The position numbers were made by a program, and so were the translations under genes. The notes under the pieces are model-generated. The model searched no databases, was not told the origin of the DNA, and saw only the letters and a list, made by a program, of their open reading frames with translations. 64,000 nt of DNA from Neobacillus sp. DY30 (GTDB lineage: Bacteria; Bacillota; Bacilli; Bacillales; Cytobacillaceae): positions 3,104,001 to 3,168,000 of the forward strand of contig NZ_CP126093.1 in assembly GCF_030123065.1 (NCBI RefSeq), written 5' to 3'. This document shows, piece after piece, positions 55,271 through 63,074 of the stretch. Each line of letters begins with the position of its first letter. Position 1 is the stretch's first letter.

Positions 55271-55675
55271 ATGGTGAAATTTTATATAGCATCTAGCTTT
55301 AAAAATATAGAAAAAGTTAGATATGTTAGTAAAAAGTTAAAAGATAAAGGATTTATCCATACATATGATTGGACTGTAAATGGCAACGTAACAACCTTGG
55401 AAGAACTAAAGGCGATTGGTCAAAAGGAGAAAAATGCTGTAATAGAATCTGATTTTGTTGTAGTTTTATTACCAGCAGGAAAAGGAAGCCATATTGAACT
55501 AGGTATTGCTATTGGGAATAACAAAAAAATTTATCTTTATTCACCAAACAAAGAAGTAGACAACCTTGAAACAACTAGTACATTTTATCAATTACCTGAA
55601 ATTGAAAAGTGCTTTGGAACCATAGATGAGTTGGTAGATATTATAGACTTAAAATCAAAAATGTTATTAAGCTAA
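55271..55675 (+). CDS. Nucleoside 2-deoxyribosyltransferase-like protein
   Basis: 134 residues with the nucleoside 2-deoxyribosyltransferase fold pattern: KFYIASSFKNIEKVR (substrate loop), HTYDWT, SDFVVVLLPAGKGSHIELGIAIGNNKKIYLY with the candidate catalytic Glu (near residue 78). Members move deoxyribose between bases or act on nucleotides; several relatives in mobile regions may cleave nucleotides, but no such activity is shown. AAGGGGGAG before the ATG. Its stop codon overlaps repeat copy 24. Confidence 0.85.
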   Translation: MVKFYIASSFKNIEKVRYVSKKLKDKGFIHTYDWTVNGNVTTLEELKAIGQKEKNAVIESDFVVVLLPAGKGSHIELGIAIGNNKKIYLYSPNKEVDNLETTSTFYQLPEIEKCFGTIDELVDIIDLKSKMLLS

Positions 55676-55740
55676 CGGATACGAGAGCTGAGGAACCAGC
55701 TGCCATTTCGGTGGTCATTTTTCATATTGTGGTTACTGTG
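55667..55740 (+). repeat. Cassette repeat, copy 24
   Basis: TTAAGCTAACGGATACGAGAG, CAGCTGCCATTTCGGTGGTC hairpin-like, then TTTTTCATATTGTGGTTAC. The TAA of the preceding gene lies inside the 5' box (GCTAACGG). Confidence 0.72.
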
Positions 55741-55744
55741 AACA

Positions 55745-55780
55745 GTAAAAGCCAGGAAGTGGTTCCCTGGCTTTTACGTT
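55745..55780. terminator. Terminator of the small secreted protein
   Basis: Perfect stem GTAAAAGCCAGG/CCTGGCTTTTAC, 10 bases beyond the stop of the leftward gene; T4 on each side. Confidence 0.75.
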
Positions 55781-55787
55781 TGTAATC

Positions 55788-55976
55788 CTAATTATTCATT
55801 AGGCAATCAGGCATAGTAGCACATTCGGAAACGCCCTTAGTCATTTCCTTGGCTTTTTGTGAAATTCCCTTTTCTCCCATTTGGGCACAATGGGCGACAT
55901 CACTTCCAGCAGCAAGTGCTGAGCTGCTAAATGCCAGAACAACTAGAAACCCAGTAGTTGCAATGATTTTCTTCAT
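55788..55976 (-). CDS. Small secreted protein with signal peptide
   Basis: 62 residues: signal peptide MKKIIATTGFLVVLAFSSSALAA with a likely AxA cleavage at residues 20-23. The mature 40-residue part has three cysteines (HCAQMG, ECATMP, DCLMNN). GGAGG is well placed before the ATG. No family recognised; possibly a short antimicrobial or surface peptide, but that is speculation. Single gene with its own terminator. Confidence 0.8.
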   Translation of the reverse strand: MKKIIATTGFLVVLAFSSSALAAGSDVAHCAQMGEKGISQKAKEMTKGVSECATMPDCLMNN

Positions 55977-56092
55977 CTTGATTCCTCCAAATTGTTATTT
56001 ACAAAGATGATTATAGAAAGAAAATGTCCAAAAAGTTTGCAGAAAAAAAGAACAAATTATGACTTCGAAGGATGAAATATGTCATTGAGATT

Positions 56093-56297
56093 TTAAATCA
56101 GTCCTCGAAAATGAGCGAGTTCTTGGTCATCAAACCCATTACCAATTATTTTTAAATTATTTAGCTCTTCTTGAGAGTAATCACGTGTCTGGCTAAAGTC
56201 TAAGCCAAATTTGATAAAAAATCCTTTGGAGTTGTAATTAGGGCTTTTTTGACGAAAAGTTTTATTGACAAGTGACGCTAATTGGTAATACTATATA
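56093..56297 (-). pseudogene. C-terminal fragment of an unknown gene
   Basis: Minus-strand frame with no proper start: LVNKTFRQKSPNYNSKGFF, then IKFGLDFSQTRDYSQEELNN, LKIIGNGFDDQELAHFRGLI and stop. Composition and length of the run suggest the tail of a former protein. Its upstream part has been replaced by the padR promoter region. Confidence 0.35.
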
Positions 56298-56305
56298 CTA
56301 GTAGT

Positions 56306-56330
56306 CAGTAATACTAAATATCAGTAACAC
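56306..56330 (+). promoter_or_regulatory. Candidate PadR operator 1
   Basis: AGTAATACTAAATATCAGT, 60 bases before padR, nearly repeated at 57332-57350 before the ABC exporter (AGTAATACAGAATATCAGT). Additional ATACTA/TAGTA elements lie just upstream. Confidence 0.6.
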
Positions 56331-56390
56331 AAAATACCTGTGTTACAGAGTACTGAAAAAATATAGGTAAAATATAAATGGAGGTAAAGA

Positions 56391-56732
56391 ATGGAAAACA
56401 TCACTGAAATGCTGAAAGGGGTGCTTGAAGGTTGTGTGCTTGAAATCATCAGCCGTGGCGAAACTTACGGCTATGAAATCACGCAACAGCTGCGAGAACT
56501 TGGCTTCACTGATGTGGTTGAAGGCACAGTTTATACGATCACCATGCGGCTTGAGAAAAACAATCTGGTGGACATCGAGAAAAAGCCATCCACTATGGGA
56601 CCGCCAAGAAAATTTTACACACTAAACTCAGCAGGTCAAGAGCAGCGTGAGATTTTTTGGAAAAAATGGGATTTCATCTCAAGCAAAATTAACGAACTTA
56701 AGACTAAAAAAATAACAAAAGGAGAGAAGTAA
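56391..56732 (+). CDS. PadR family transcriptional regulator
   Basis: 113 residues. Winged-helix Pad[33 protein letters not shown] (in the region of residues 8-40), [17 protein letters not shown] with the recognition helix, and a wing [14 protein letters not shown]. Short C-terminal dimerisation helix, as in the PadR-s2 group. It likely represses itself and the exporter genes downstream; shared operator-like motifs support this. Stop and the next start are one base apart. Confidence 0.93.
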   Translation: MENITEMLKGVLEGCVLEIISRGETYGYEITQQLRELGFTDVVEGTVYTITMRLEKNNLVDIEKKPSTMGPPRKFYTLNSAGQEQREIFWKKWDFISSKINELKTKKITKGEK

Positions 56733-56733
56733 A

Positions 56734-57075
56734 ATGAATATTTTTGAAAAAATTATCGGAAGTCTGGATGACAAGCGGGAATGGAGGGAGATGGAGGCAC
56801 GTGCGAAGGCACTTCCAAGTGAGTACCGCAACGCTTACAAAGCTATCCAAAAATATATGTGGACTGCTGGTGGTGGTCCCACCGACTGGAAGGACAGCAG
56901 CCGTATCTTTGTCGGCATTCTCGACCTCTTCGAGGAAGGAGCAGCGGAAGGCAAGAAAGTCATTGACCTTACGGGAGAGGACGTGGCTGCTTTCTGCGAC
57001 GACTTGGTGAAGGATGAGCAAACATGGAAGGACAAATATCGTAAGAAGTTGAACGATACGATTGGTCGTGGCTAA
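56734..57075 (+). CDS. DUF1048 family protein
   Basis: 113 residues, all helical, with the DUF1048 pattern ([38 protein letters not shown] in residues 6-43; [27 protein letters not shown] in 68-94). Function unknown; PadR-DUF1048 pairs commonly accompany ABC exporters in Firmicutes. Starts 1 base after padR with AAAGGAGAGAAG upstream, so co-translated. Confidence 0.9.
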   Translation: MNIFEKIIGSLDDKREWREMEARAKALPSEYRNAYKAIQKYMWTAGGGPTDWKDSSRIFVGILDLFEEGAAEGKKVIDLTGEDVAAFCDDLVKDEQTWKDKYRKKLNDTIGRG

Positions 57076-57084
57076 CGGTGAATT

Positions 57085-57258
57085 CCAAGTGGAGTTTCGC
57101 CTAGCATCGACACTAACCACGCAAACCGTCACTGGGGACGACTTGGCTCCCTTTCCGACGAAATAGTGGCTACCGCTAAAACGTATGTCGACAAGTATCG
57201 TGAAGATTTGAATCAACGTATCATGAAGCGATTGGAAAAAAGTAAATTCAATAGATAA
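57085..57258 (+). pseudogene. Truncated second DUF1048 gene
   Basis: Open frame without a start, ending SDEIVATAKTYVDKYREDLN then QRIMKRLEKSKFNR, resembling the C-terminus of a DUF1048 protein (compare FCDDLV...[17 protein letters not shown]). Probably what remains of a tandem paralogue. Confidence 0.55.
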
Positions 57259-57331
57259 TTTCGACTGAATAGCTGGTTACAAATGAAATGTGTCACCTTC
57301 ACTATTCAGTTATATTTTTAATCCAGTAGTA

Positions 57332-57350
57332 AGTAATACAGAATATCAGT
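57332..57350 (+). promoter_or_regulatory. Candidate PadR operator 2
   Basis: AGTAATACAGAATATCAGT upstream of the ABC genes; same motif as 56306-56330, suggesting control by the adjacent PadR. Confidence 0.6.
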
Positions 57351-57416
57351 CAGACAGAGTAGTGAAGTATAGTCGATCTAGCGCCTTGCTGCGCTTATTA
57401 AAAGGAGGAAAAAAGT

Positions 57417-58178
57417 ATGAGCAATGCAGCGATTTCTGTAAAAGGGTTAAAAAAATCCTTTAAAGATAAGGAAGTCTTAAAGGGGGTGGATTTTGAGGTG
57501 CGGCGTGGTGAAATTTTCGCCCTGCTGGGCTCAAATGGAGCGGGCAAGACGACGACGGTCAACATCCTCTCGACGCTGATGAAGCCCGATGGCGGCGAAG
57601 TCGGTATTTGCGGCTTTGACGTCCAGCGTCAACCGGATCATGTTCGCCAGAGCATCAGCCTGACAGGACAGTTCGCAGCTTTAGACGGCATGCTCACAGG
57701 AAGGGAAAACCTGATGATGATCGCCAAGTTGCGAGGAGTTTCCAATCCCGCTCAAGTCGCTGACAATCAGCTAGCAAGATTCAGCCTGACCGATGCGGCC
57801 AACCGGCGGGCGGATAAGTATTCCGGCGGGATGAAGCGCCGGCTTGACATCGCCATGAGCCTGATTGGGACGCCAGAAGTCATTTTTCTCGACGAACCGA
57901 CGACAGGGCTTGACCCCGAAGCGCGGATTGAAGTCTGGGATACCGTCAAGGAGCTTGCCGGCGGAGGCACGACCATCTTGCTGACGACCCAGTATCTGGA
58001 GGAAGCCGAACAGCTGGCTGACCATATCGCCATCCTGCATGGCGGAAAAATCATCACGACCGGTACCCTTAAAGAACTCAAAGAGATGTTCCCGCCAACG
58101 AAAGTGGAGTATATCGAGAAGCAGCCAACATTGGAGGAAATTTTCCTCGCGATCATCGGCAAAAAGGAGGATATGTAA
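57417..58178 (+). CDS. ABC exporter ATP-binding protein (DrrA-like)
   Basis: 253 residues. Walker A GSNGAGKTTT (near residue 38-47), Q-loop TGQFAALDGMLTGREN, signature YSGGMKRRLDIAMSLIG, Walker B VIFLDEPTTGLDPEA, switch His in LTTQYLEEAEQLADH. Short C-terminal part as in the DrrA/daunorubicin-resistance group. Preceded by GGAGG; the next gene starts one base after the stop. The pair is visibly GC-richer than its surroundings, suggesting acquisition from a higher-GC donor. Confidence 0.95.
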   Translation: MSNAAISVKGLKKSFKDKEVLKGVDFEVRRGEIFALLGSNGAGKTTTVNILSTLMKPDGGEVGICGFDVQRQPDHVRQSISLTGQFAALDGMLTGRENLMMIAKLRGVSNPAQVADNQLARFSLTDAANRRADKYSGGMKRRLDIAMSLIGTPEVIFLDEPTTGLDPEARIEVWDTVKELAGGGTTILLTTQYLEEAEQLADHIAILHGGKIITTGTLKELKEMFPPTKVEYIEKQPTLEEIFLAIIGKKEDM

Positions 58179-58928
58179 ATGAAAAGCAAAACAGGGGTAA
58201 TACTAGGACGATTAATGCGCAACATCATGCGCAGCCCGGATACGATTATTACGGTGGCGATTACGCCGATTATGATGATGCTGCTGTTTGTCTTCGTATT
58301 TGGCGGCGCCATAGAGACAGGTGCGGATAACTACGTCAATTATTTATTGCCGGGAATCTTGCTGATGGCTATCGCTTCCGGCGTCGCTTACACTTCCTTG
58401 CGGCTGTTTAACGATGTAAAGAGCGGACTGATGGCGCGTTTCATTACCATGCCCATCAAGCGCTCATCGGTATTGTGGGCTCACGTGTTGACTTCGCTTG
58501 TTTCCAATGCGCTTACTGTCGTGGTGGTTATCCTTATAGCGCTCTTGATGGGCTTCCGTTCCAGTGCTGGTATCCTGGATTGGCTCGCAGTAGCTGGGAT
58601 ACTCGGGTTGTTTACGCTGGCGCTGACATGGCTGGCGGTCATTCCCGGATTGACAGCGGGGTCTATGGAAGGGGCGACAGCCTACTCGTATCCGCTGATT
58701 TTCCTGCCGTTTATCAGTTCGGCCTTTGTCCCTACCGAAACCATGCCTAAAATTGTCCGTGCGTTCGCTGAGAACCAACCCGTGACTTCAATCGTGAATG
58801 CGATTCGAACCCTCTTGTATGAAGGGTCTGTTGGCAACGATATCTGGATCGCGCTTGCCTGGTGCGTCGGTATCATGGTCATCGCTTACTTCTTCGCCAG
58901 TAAAGCATTTAAACGACAGTTAGGGTAA
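58179..58928 (+). CDS. ABC-2 type exporter permease (DrrB-like)
   Basis: 249 residues, six membrane helices, ABC-2 permease: MRSPDTIITVAITPIMMMLLFVFVFGGAI near residues 17-45, NYLLPGILLMAIASGVAYTSL, and MARFITMPIKRSSVLWAH. Works with the ATPase just upstream as a drug or lipid exporter. Ribosome binding site AAGGAGG lies within the end of the ATPase gene. Substrate unknown; regulation by PadR is inferred. Confidence 0.93.
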   Translation: MKSKTGVILGRLMRNIMRSPDTIITVAITPIMMMLLFVFVFGGAIETGADNYVNYLLPGILLMAIASGVAYTSLRLFNDVKSGLMARFITMPIKRSSVLWAHVLTSLVSNALTVVVVILIALLMGFRSSAGILDWLAVAGILGLFTLALTWLAVIPGLTAGSMEGATAYSYPLIFLPFISSAFVPTETMPKIVRAFAENQPVTSIVNAIRTLLYEGSVGNDIWIALAWCVGIMVIAYFFASKAFKRQLG

Positions 58929-59130
58929 GTACACCATTAAGGGATTAGCCCCTATCAATAGTCAGCCCCTACGATGAATGCATTTGCTCCGTTATAAGTT
59001 ATTTTATTCCATCTTATCCAATGAAATGATTTCCTTGGCAAAGGGTAGTTGGGAATGTAAATGAGTTATGAGCGAATATAAAAATCTCTGTTTCTTAATG
59101 AACAAACGGAACAGTATTTCTGAAATAAAA
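58929..59130 (+). other. Intergenic region after the ABC exporter
   Basis: No supported ORF. Returns to AT-rich composition right after the permease stop. No clear terminator. Confidence 0.35.
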
Positions 59131-59181
59131 GTTAAGTATGTGAAGAAATGTAATTAAAGTAACGGGGGCGTTAGTTCAATA
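59131..59181 (+). repeat. Cassette repeat, copy 25 (5' half)
   Basis: GTTAAGTATGTGAAGAAATG, TAATTAAAGTAACGGGGGCG and TTAGTTCAAT; nothing of the hairpin. Confidence 0.7.
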
Positions 59182-59360
59182 TGAGTTATTTGATAACCAT
59201 TTCTATATTTAGAAGTTAATCACATATACTAGTTTGAGTCACAGAAGTTTATTTTCAAGGTAGATCAACAGAATGGCTCAGCTTAATAAGGATGCCAAAT
59301 TATAGAAAATGTTGAACTTTGCTCATTTATCACTTATCATTTGACTATATAAAAGCATAA

Positions 59361-59478
59361 ATCGATTGTATAACCTCATTGATATGGTATGAGGGTCTCT
59401 ACCAGGAACCGTAAAATCCTGATTACGAAAAAAATGTATTTTTTACATTTTTCTTCGTAATCAGGATTTTTTTTTGAA
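59361..59478 (+). promoter_or_regulatory. Purine riboswitch, adenine type, upstream of the deaminase
   Basis: P2 CCTCAT/ATGAGG with loop TGATATGGT, P3 CAGGA/TCCTG, loop GTCTCTACCAGG, and CCTGATTACGA with T at the specificity position. The aptamer 3' half (from about 59414) pairs alternatively with 59450-59468 (TTCTTCGTAATCAGGATT) followed by T9. As in the first one, adenine binding would prevent termination, an ON switch. Confidence 0.92.
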
Positions 59479-59525
59479 AAATCAACTTATTTTAATGTTC
59501 AAAAACGATTTAGGAGGAAATTAAA

Positions 59526-60839
59526 ATGAAAACAATTTATGTTAACGCTACTTTTTTTACTATGGATAAGGAGAATCGAATCTTTAAAAACGGTATGATG
59601 GTTGTACAAGATGAACTTATTTCCTATATAGGCGAACGTTCTGAAGAGCTACTGACGGATGTAGACCAAGTAGTCGATCTTGCAGGTAAATGGGTTATGC
59701 CTGGTCTCGTGAATACCCATTCTCATATTTTAATGACTCTTTTACGTGGTATTGGAGACGATATGCTGCTAAAGCCTTGGCTTGAAACTAAAATATGGCC
59801 AATTGAAAAACAATTTACAACGAAGATTGCCTCAGTGAGTGCACAACTTGGCATTTTGGAGATGTTAAAGTCGGGAACAACTACATTCTCAGATATGTTT
59901 AATCCTATCGGTATTGAACCGAGCGCTGTAATGGAAACAATTAGTGAAACAGGAATTCGTGGAGCCTTTTCTTATTCGATTTTTAGCTTCGGCACAGAAA
60001 AAGAGCAGAAAATGAATCTTATGAGTGCAGAGCAGTTTTCTAAAAACTATAAAATGTTTGCTGGTGGGCGTCTAACAACTATGGTTGCACCTCATAGCCC
60101 TTATGCTTGTACCCCGGAAACACTTATAGAAACCGCTCGAATTGCAAAGGAAAATGAGTTAATGATACACATCCATGTATCAGAAACTGATTTCGAAATC
60201 TTAGACATCGAAACTCGTTATGGAAATCGACCTGTCGAGCATCTTCGCAAATTAGGTATCTTTGATCAACTAACAGTAATGGCTCATGGTGTAATACTTA
60301 ACGATGAAGAGAGAGCAATTTTAAAGCAATATGATGTACGAGTTGCTCACAATCCAATTAGTAATTTGAAGCTAGGTTCAGGTATTGCGGATGTTGTTAG
60401 TCTTTTACAAGCTGGGGTTAAAGTAGGTATTGCAACAGATAGCACAGCTTCTAATAACAATCTTGATATGTTTGAAGAAGTTAGAACTGCTGCATTACTA
60501 CAAAAAGGGATTTATAAAGATGCTACTAAATTCTCTGCACAAACTGCGTTAACCTTGGCTACTCGGGGTGGGGCTGAAGTCATTGGTATGGAGCATACGG
60601 GCTCTCTTGAAGCAAATAAGAAGGCAGATTTTATAACAATTTATCCTTATGATAAGGAGCATCTACAACCAATTAGTACAGCATATTCACATTTACTTTA
60701 TGCGGCACGCGGAAGCGATGTATGCGATGTCTATATTGATGGGAATGCAATTGTAAAGAACGGCAGATGTTTAACGATCGATGAAGAAAAAGTGATCGCA
60801 GAAGCAAATCGCCTCCAGAATACACTAATTAGTAACTAA
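59526..60839 (+). CDS. Amidohydrolase, MTA/SAH (TRZ/ATZ) deaminase family
   Basis: 437 residues. Metal-dependent amidohydrolase deaminating adenosine-like compounds (5'-methylthioadenosine, S-adenosylhomocysteine or adenosine). Zn ligands: NTHSHILM (HxH, near residues 64-67), HIHVSETDFE (His, near 218), MAHGVIL (His near 255), GIATDSTASNNN (Asp near 302). AGGAGG precedes the ATG. The adenine riboswitch upstream supports a substrate containing adenine. The exact substrate cannot be told from sequence; mtaD would be a possible name. Confidence 0.92.
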   Translation: MKTIYVNATFFTMDKENRIFKNGMMVVQDELISYIGERSEELLTDVDQVVDLAGKWVMPGLVNTHSHILMTLLRGIGDDMLLKPWLETKIWPIEKQFTTKIASVSAQLGILEMLKSGTTTFSDMFNPIGIEPSAVMETISETGIRGAFSYSIFSFGTEKEQKMNLMSAEQFSKNYKMFAGGRLTTMVAPHSPYACTPETLIETARIAKENELMIHIHVSETDFEILDIETRYGNRPVEHLRKLGIFDQLTVMAHGVILNDEERAILKQYDVRVAHNPISNLKLGSGIADVVSLLQAGVKVGIATDSTASNNNLDMFEEVRTAALLQKGIYKDATKFSAQTALTLATRGGAEVIGMEHTGSLEANKKADFITIYPYDKEHLQPISTAYSHLLYAARGSDVCDVYIDGNAIVKNGRCLTIDEEKVIAEANRLQNTLISN

Positions 60840-60912
60840 ATATTTACTTATTATCATTTTTCTGTAAGTGACGGTGGACCTTGCTTCGTAACCATATATA
60901 ACACATAAATTC

Positions 60913-60945
60913 TTAGAGGTTCTTCGACTTGAAGAACCTTTCCAT
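60913..60945 (+). terminator. Terminator after the deaminase
   Basis: AGGTTCTTC/GAAGAACCT stem followed by TTCC; T run short. Confidence 0.65.
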
Positions 60946-61027
60946 TTCTTATTAAACTTCATCTTCCTCTAATTATCGAATAGATAGGTCAATTAATAAA
61001 ATATGATTAACATCTCAGTCTACAGTA

Positions 61028-61098
61028 AACTTTAAGTTAAAATAATGATTGATCTGCTACCGCAACTTTTTTTAATCGGGTAGTTTAGTTGAACAAGT
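61028..61098 (+). repeat. Cassette repeat, copy 26 (degenerate)
   Basis: ACTTTAAGTTAAAATAATGA, ATCTGCTACCGCAAC + T7, then AATCGGGTAGTTTAGTTGAA. Hairpin and 3' box recognisable. Confidence 0.65.
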
Positions 61099-61140
61099 AA
61101 AGTTTGTCAATAAATCATTACGATATAAAATTAAATTTTC

Positions 61141-61238
61141 TTATTCAACTAACGCATGCGTTAGCTCAATAATGATTTCGCTGCTTCGGCAGCCTTTTTT
61201 CGTTGTTTCACTAACGGTTGCAGTTTAGTTGAATAAGG
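61141..61238 (+). repeat. Cassette repeat, copy 27
   Basis: TTATTCAACTAACGCATGCG, TTCGCTGCTTCGGCAGCC + T6, then GTTGTTTCACTAACGGTTGC and AGTTTAGTTGAATAAGG. Complete. Confidence 0.87.
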
Positions 61239-61336
61239 AATCATAAAAGGAGCTTGACCTGGATTATTATGAAACCAATTGCTTACTAAAAACGTAAATA
61301 AGGCTAAGGAGAACTAAACAAAGTGAGGTGTTACCA

Positions 61337-62092
61337 TTGAAAATTGACAAATATAAAATGGAAACATCAAGAGGGAAGTTACAATATAATATTAGTGGGA
61401 ATGGGAAACCAAATATAGTTTTGATTAACGGTGGTTCGGGACCAATAGAAGGTTGGATGAAAATAATACAAAAAATTTCAGAATCATCATCAGTATTTTC
61501 ATATAATCGATTTGGTGTTACTGGTAGCGATAAACCGAAAGAACCCCAAGATGGGTTAACGATTGTTAGAACTCTACGTGAAGCATTAACAATAGCGGGA
61601 TTTGAACCTCCATTCATTTTAGTTGGACATTCGCTAGGTGGCTTATATGCAAATTTGTATGCCCGACTATACCCAAACGAAGCAGCAGGTATTGTCTTCC
61701 TAGAATCCAGTCATCCGAGAGATTTAAGTCTTAATGAATATCAAGGTAGAACAATAAAGGCAATTAATAAGGTATTCACAATGTTTGATTCCTTGTCTTC
61801 CCATAAACAATTGAATGAAGTTAATTTTGTCAAAGAAACTGTGAATCAAATTTATCAATTAGACGATTTTCCTGAAATACCTGTTTATGTAATTACAGGT
61901 GGACAAGAAAATCGAATGATGCCAGAGGAAGTTAGAAAAAAGCGACTAGAAAATCAATTAGAATTACTATCGTTGTCACGAAATAGCAAACATATTGTTG
62001 CAGAAAACAGCGGTCATTTCCCGCAATTATCAGAGCCAATGGTAGTCATTGATACTATTAGGGATTGTATTAAGCAAATAAATAACCTATAA
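61337..62092 (+). CDS. Alpha/beta hydrolase
   Basis: 251 residues, alpha/beta hydrolase fold: INGGSGPIEGW (oxyanion region near 35), YNRFGVTGSDKP, the nucleophile elbow GHSLGGL (Ser near residue 98), Asp/Glu region in VITGGQENRMMPEE, and catalytic His in ENSGHFPQLSEP near 234. TTG 61337 fits GAGGTG spacing better than GTG 61328. Substrate unknown. Cassette gene between copies 27 and 28. Confidence 0.9.
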   Translation: MKIDKYKMETSRGKLQYNISGNGKPNIVLINGGSGPIEGWMKIIQKISESSSVFSYNRFGVTGSDKPKEPQDGLTIVRTLREALTIAGFEPPFILVGHSLGGLYANLYARLYPNEAAGIVFLESSHPRDLSLNEYQGRTIKAINKVFTMFDSLSSHKQLNEVNFVKETVNQIYQLDDFPEIPVYVITGGQENRMMPEEVRKKRLENQLELLSLSRNSKHIVAENSGHFPQLSEPMVVIDTIRDCIKQINNL

Positions 62093-62149
62093 CTATTTAA
62101 TTTACAGCGGTGGAAAATATTTCTGTGTCTAGAATCTTTTCAAAAGATA

Positions 62150-62250
62150 ATGCAGTATTACACTTAATTTAACGGGTGCAAGAGTTAAAGATGAGGTCGC
62201 TGCGGCGATCTTTTTTCTTGTTGTGTTCGGTGCAGGTTATTTCAATAAAA
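62150..62250 (+). repeat. Cassette repeat, copy 28
   Basis: TGCAGTATTACACTTAATTT, AACGGGTGCAAGAGTTAAAG, AGGTCGCTGCGGCGATC + T6, then CTTGTTGTGTTCGGTGCAG and GTTATTTCAATAA. Complete, and the last copy in the window. Confidence 0.87.
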
Positions 62251-62287
62251 AATAAACGCCAATTAAACTTTTGGCGTTTATTTTTTA
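62251..62287. terminator. Bidirectional terminator
   Basis: AATAAACGCC/GGCGTTTATT with T6 on each strand; it can end the leftward gene at 62322. Confidence 0.85.
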
Positions 62288-62321
62288 TTGAAGACTCACT
62301 AATTTCTTTGTGCTAATGTAC

Positions 62322-62798
62322 CTAAGATTCCTTGGCACGATATATAAATTTTAAAAGCATATATCTCAAAAAAATTCCAATCAGTATTCCGAGGGGTAAT
62401 GACAACATTGGTAACCAAATAGGTCCGAGTAACATTCCGTATACTTTAAATGTTGCTGAGTAAATAAGCCCTACTGTAACTAAATAAGCGGAAAACACGA
62501 ACGGAAGAAACGCTAAGGATACTTTTTTACCGTTTGCATCACTATAAGCATCCCATATCGCAAAAAAATAAAGACAAGGATAAAACATCAACCATTGGTA
62601 ATTCGTTTGTCCAATGGCTCTTTCAATTTCCCCATGAAAACTCAGAATAATTACATCATTAAAGTTGGATTGGACATTAATCAATATTTCTAATCCAATC
62701 AAAAGTAATCCCTTGAAAAATTTCTTGTTCAGAATTTGAGCAAACCCAGGTAAAGCAATACTCCAAAGGATTTTTTCAAGCTCATCTTTTGTTATCAT
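62322..62798 (-). CDS. Hypothetical membrane protein
   Basis: 158 residues, about four membrane helices. Begins MITKDELEKILWSIALPGFAQILNKKFFKG, with the LPGFAQ...KG pattern of small 'TM2-like' proteins, and WLMFYPCLYFFAIWDAYSDANG in the middle. No defined function recognised. Minus strand; start ATG with a moderate ribosome binding site. Its promoter region (62799-63074) faces the DUF3231 gene. Confidence 0.75.
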   Translation of the reverse strand: MITKDELEKILWSIALPGFAQILNKKFFKGLLLIGLEILINVQSNFNDVIILSFHGEIERAIGQTNYQWLMFYPCLYFFAIWDAYSDANGKKVSLAFLPFVFSAYLVTVGLIYSATFKVYGMLLGPIWLPMLSLPLGILIGIFLRYMLLKFIYRAKES

Positions 62799-63074
62799 TG
62801 GTATTCACTTCTATCACTTTTTCTTTTACTATTTTATATCTATTTAGGGAGGGGGTAGTTCTTACATCCCTCTATCAAAATTTCTTCCAATTTTCTTCAA
62901 TGAATTTTTCCAGGTAAGTTTATTTTCCTAAATACAACATTGAAATATTCTAGCTAAAGGAAATAATAATATTACAATAATTAGATCAAATTGGTAAATT
63001 ACGGGAACCCATTTTCGGATATTGTATCATTTGTAGAGCAAAATAAAGAAGAAAAAATATAGGAGGAATGCCGC

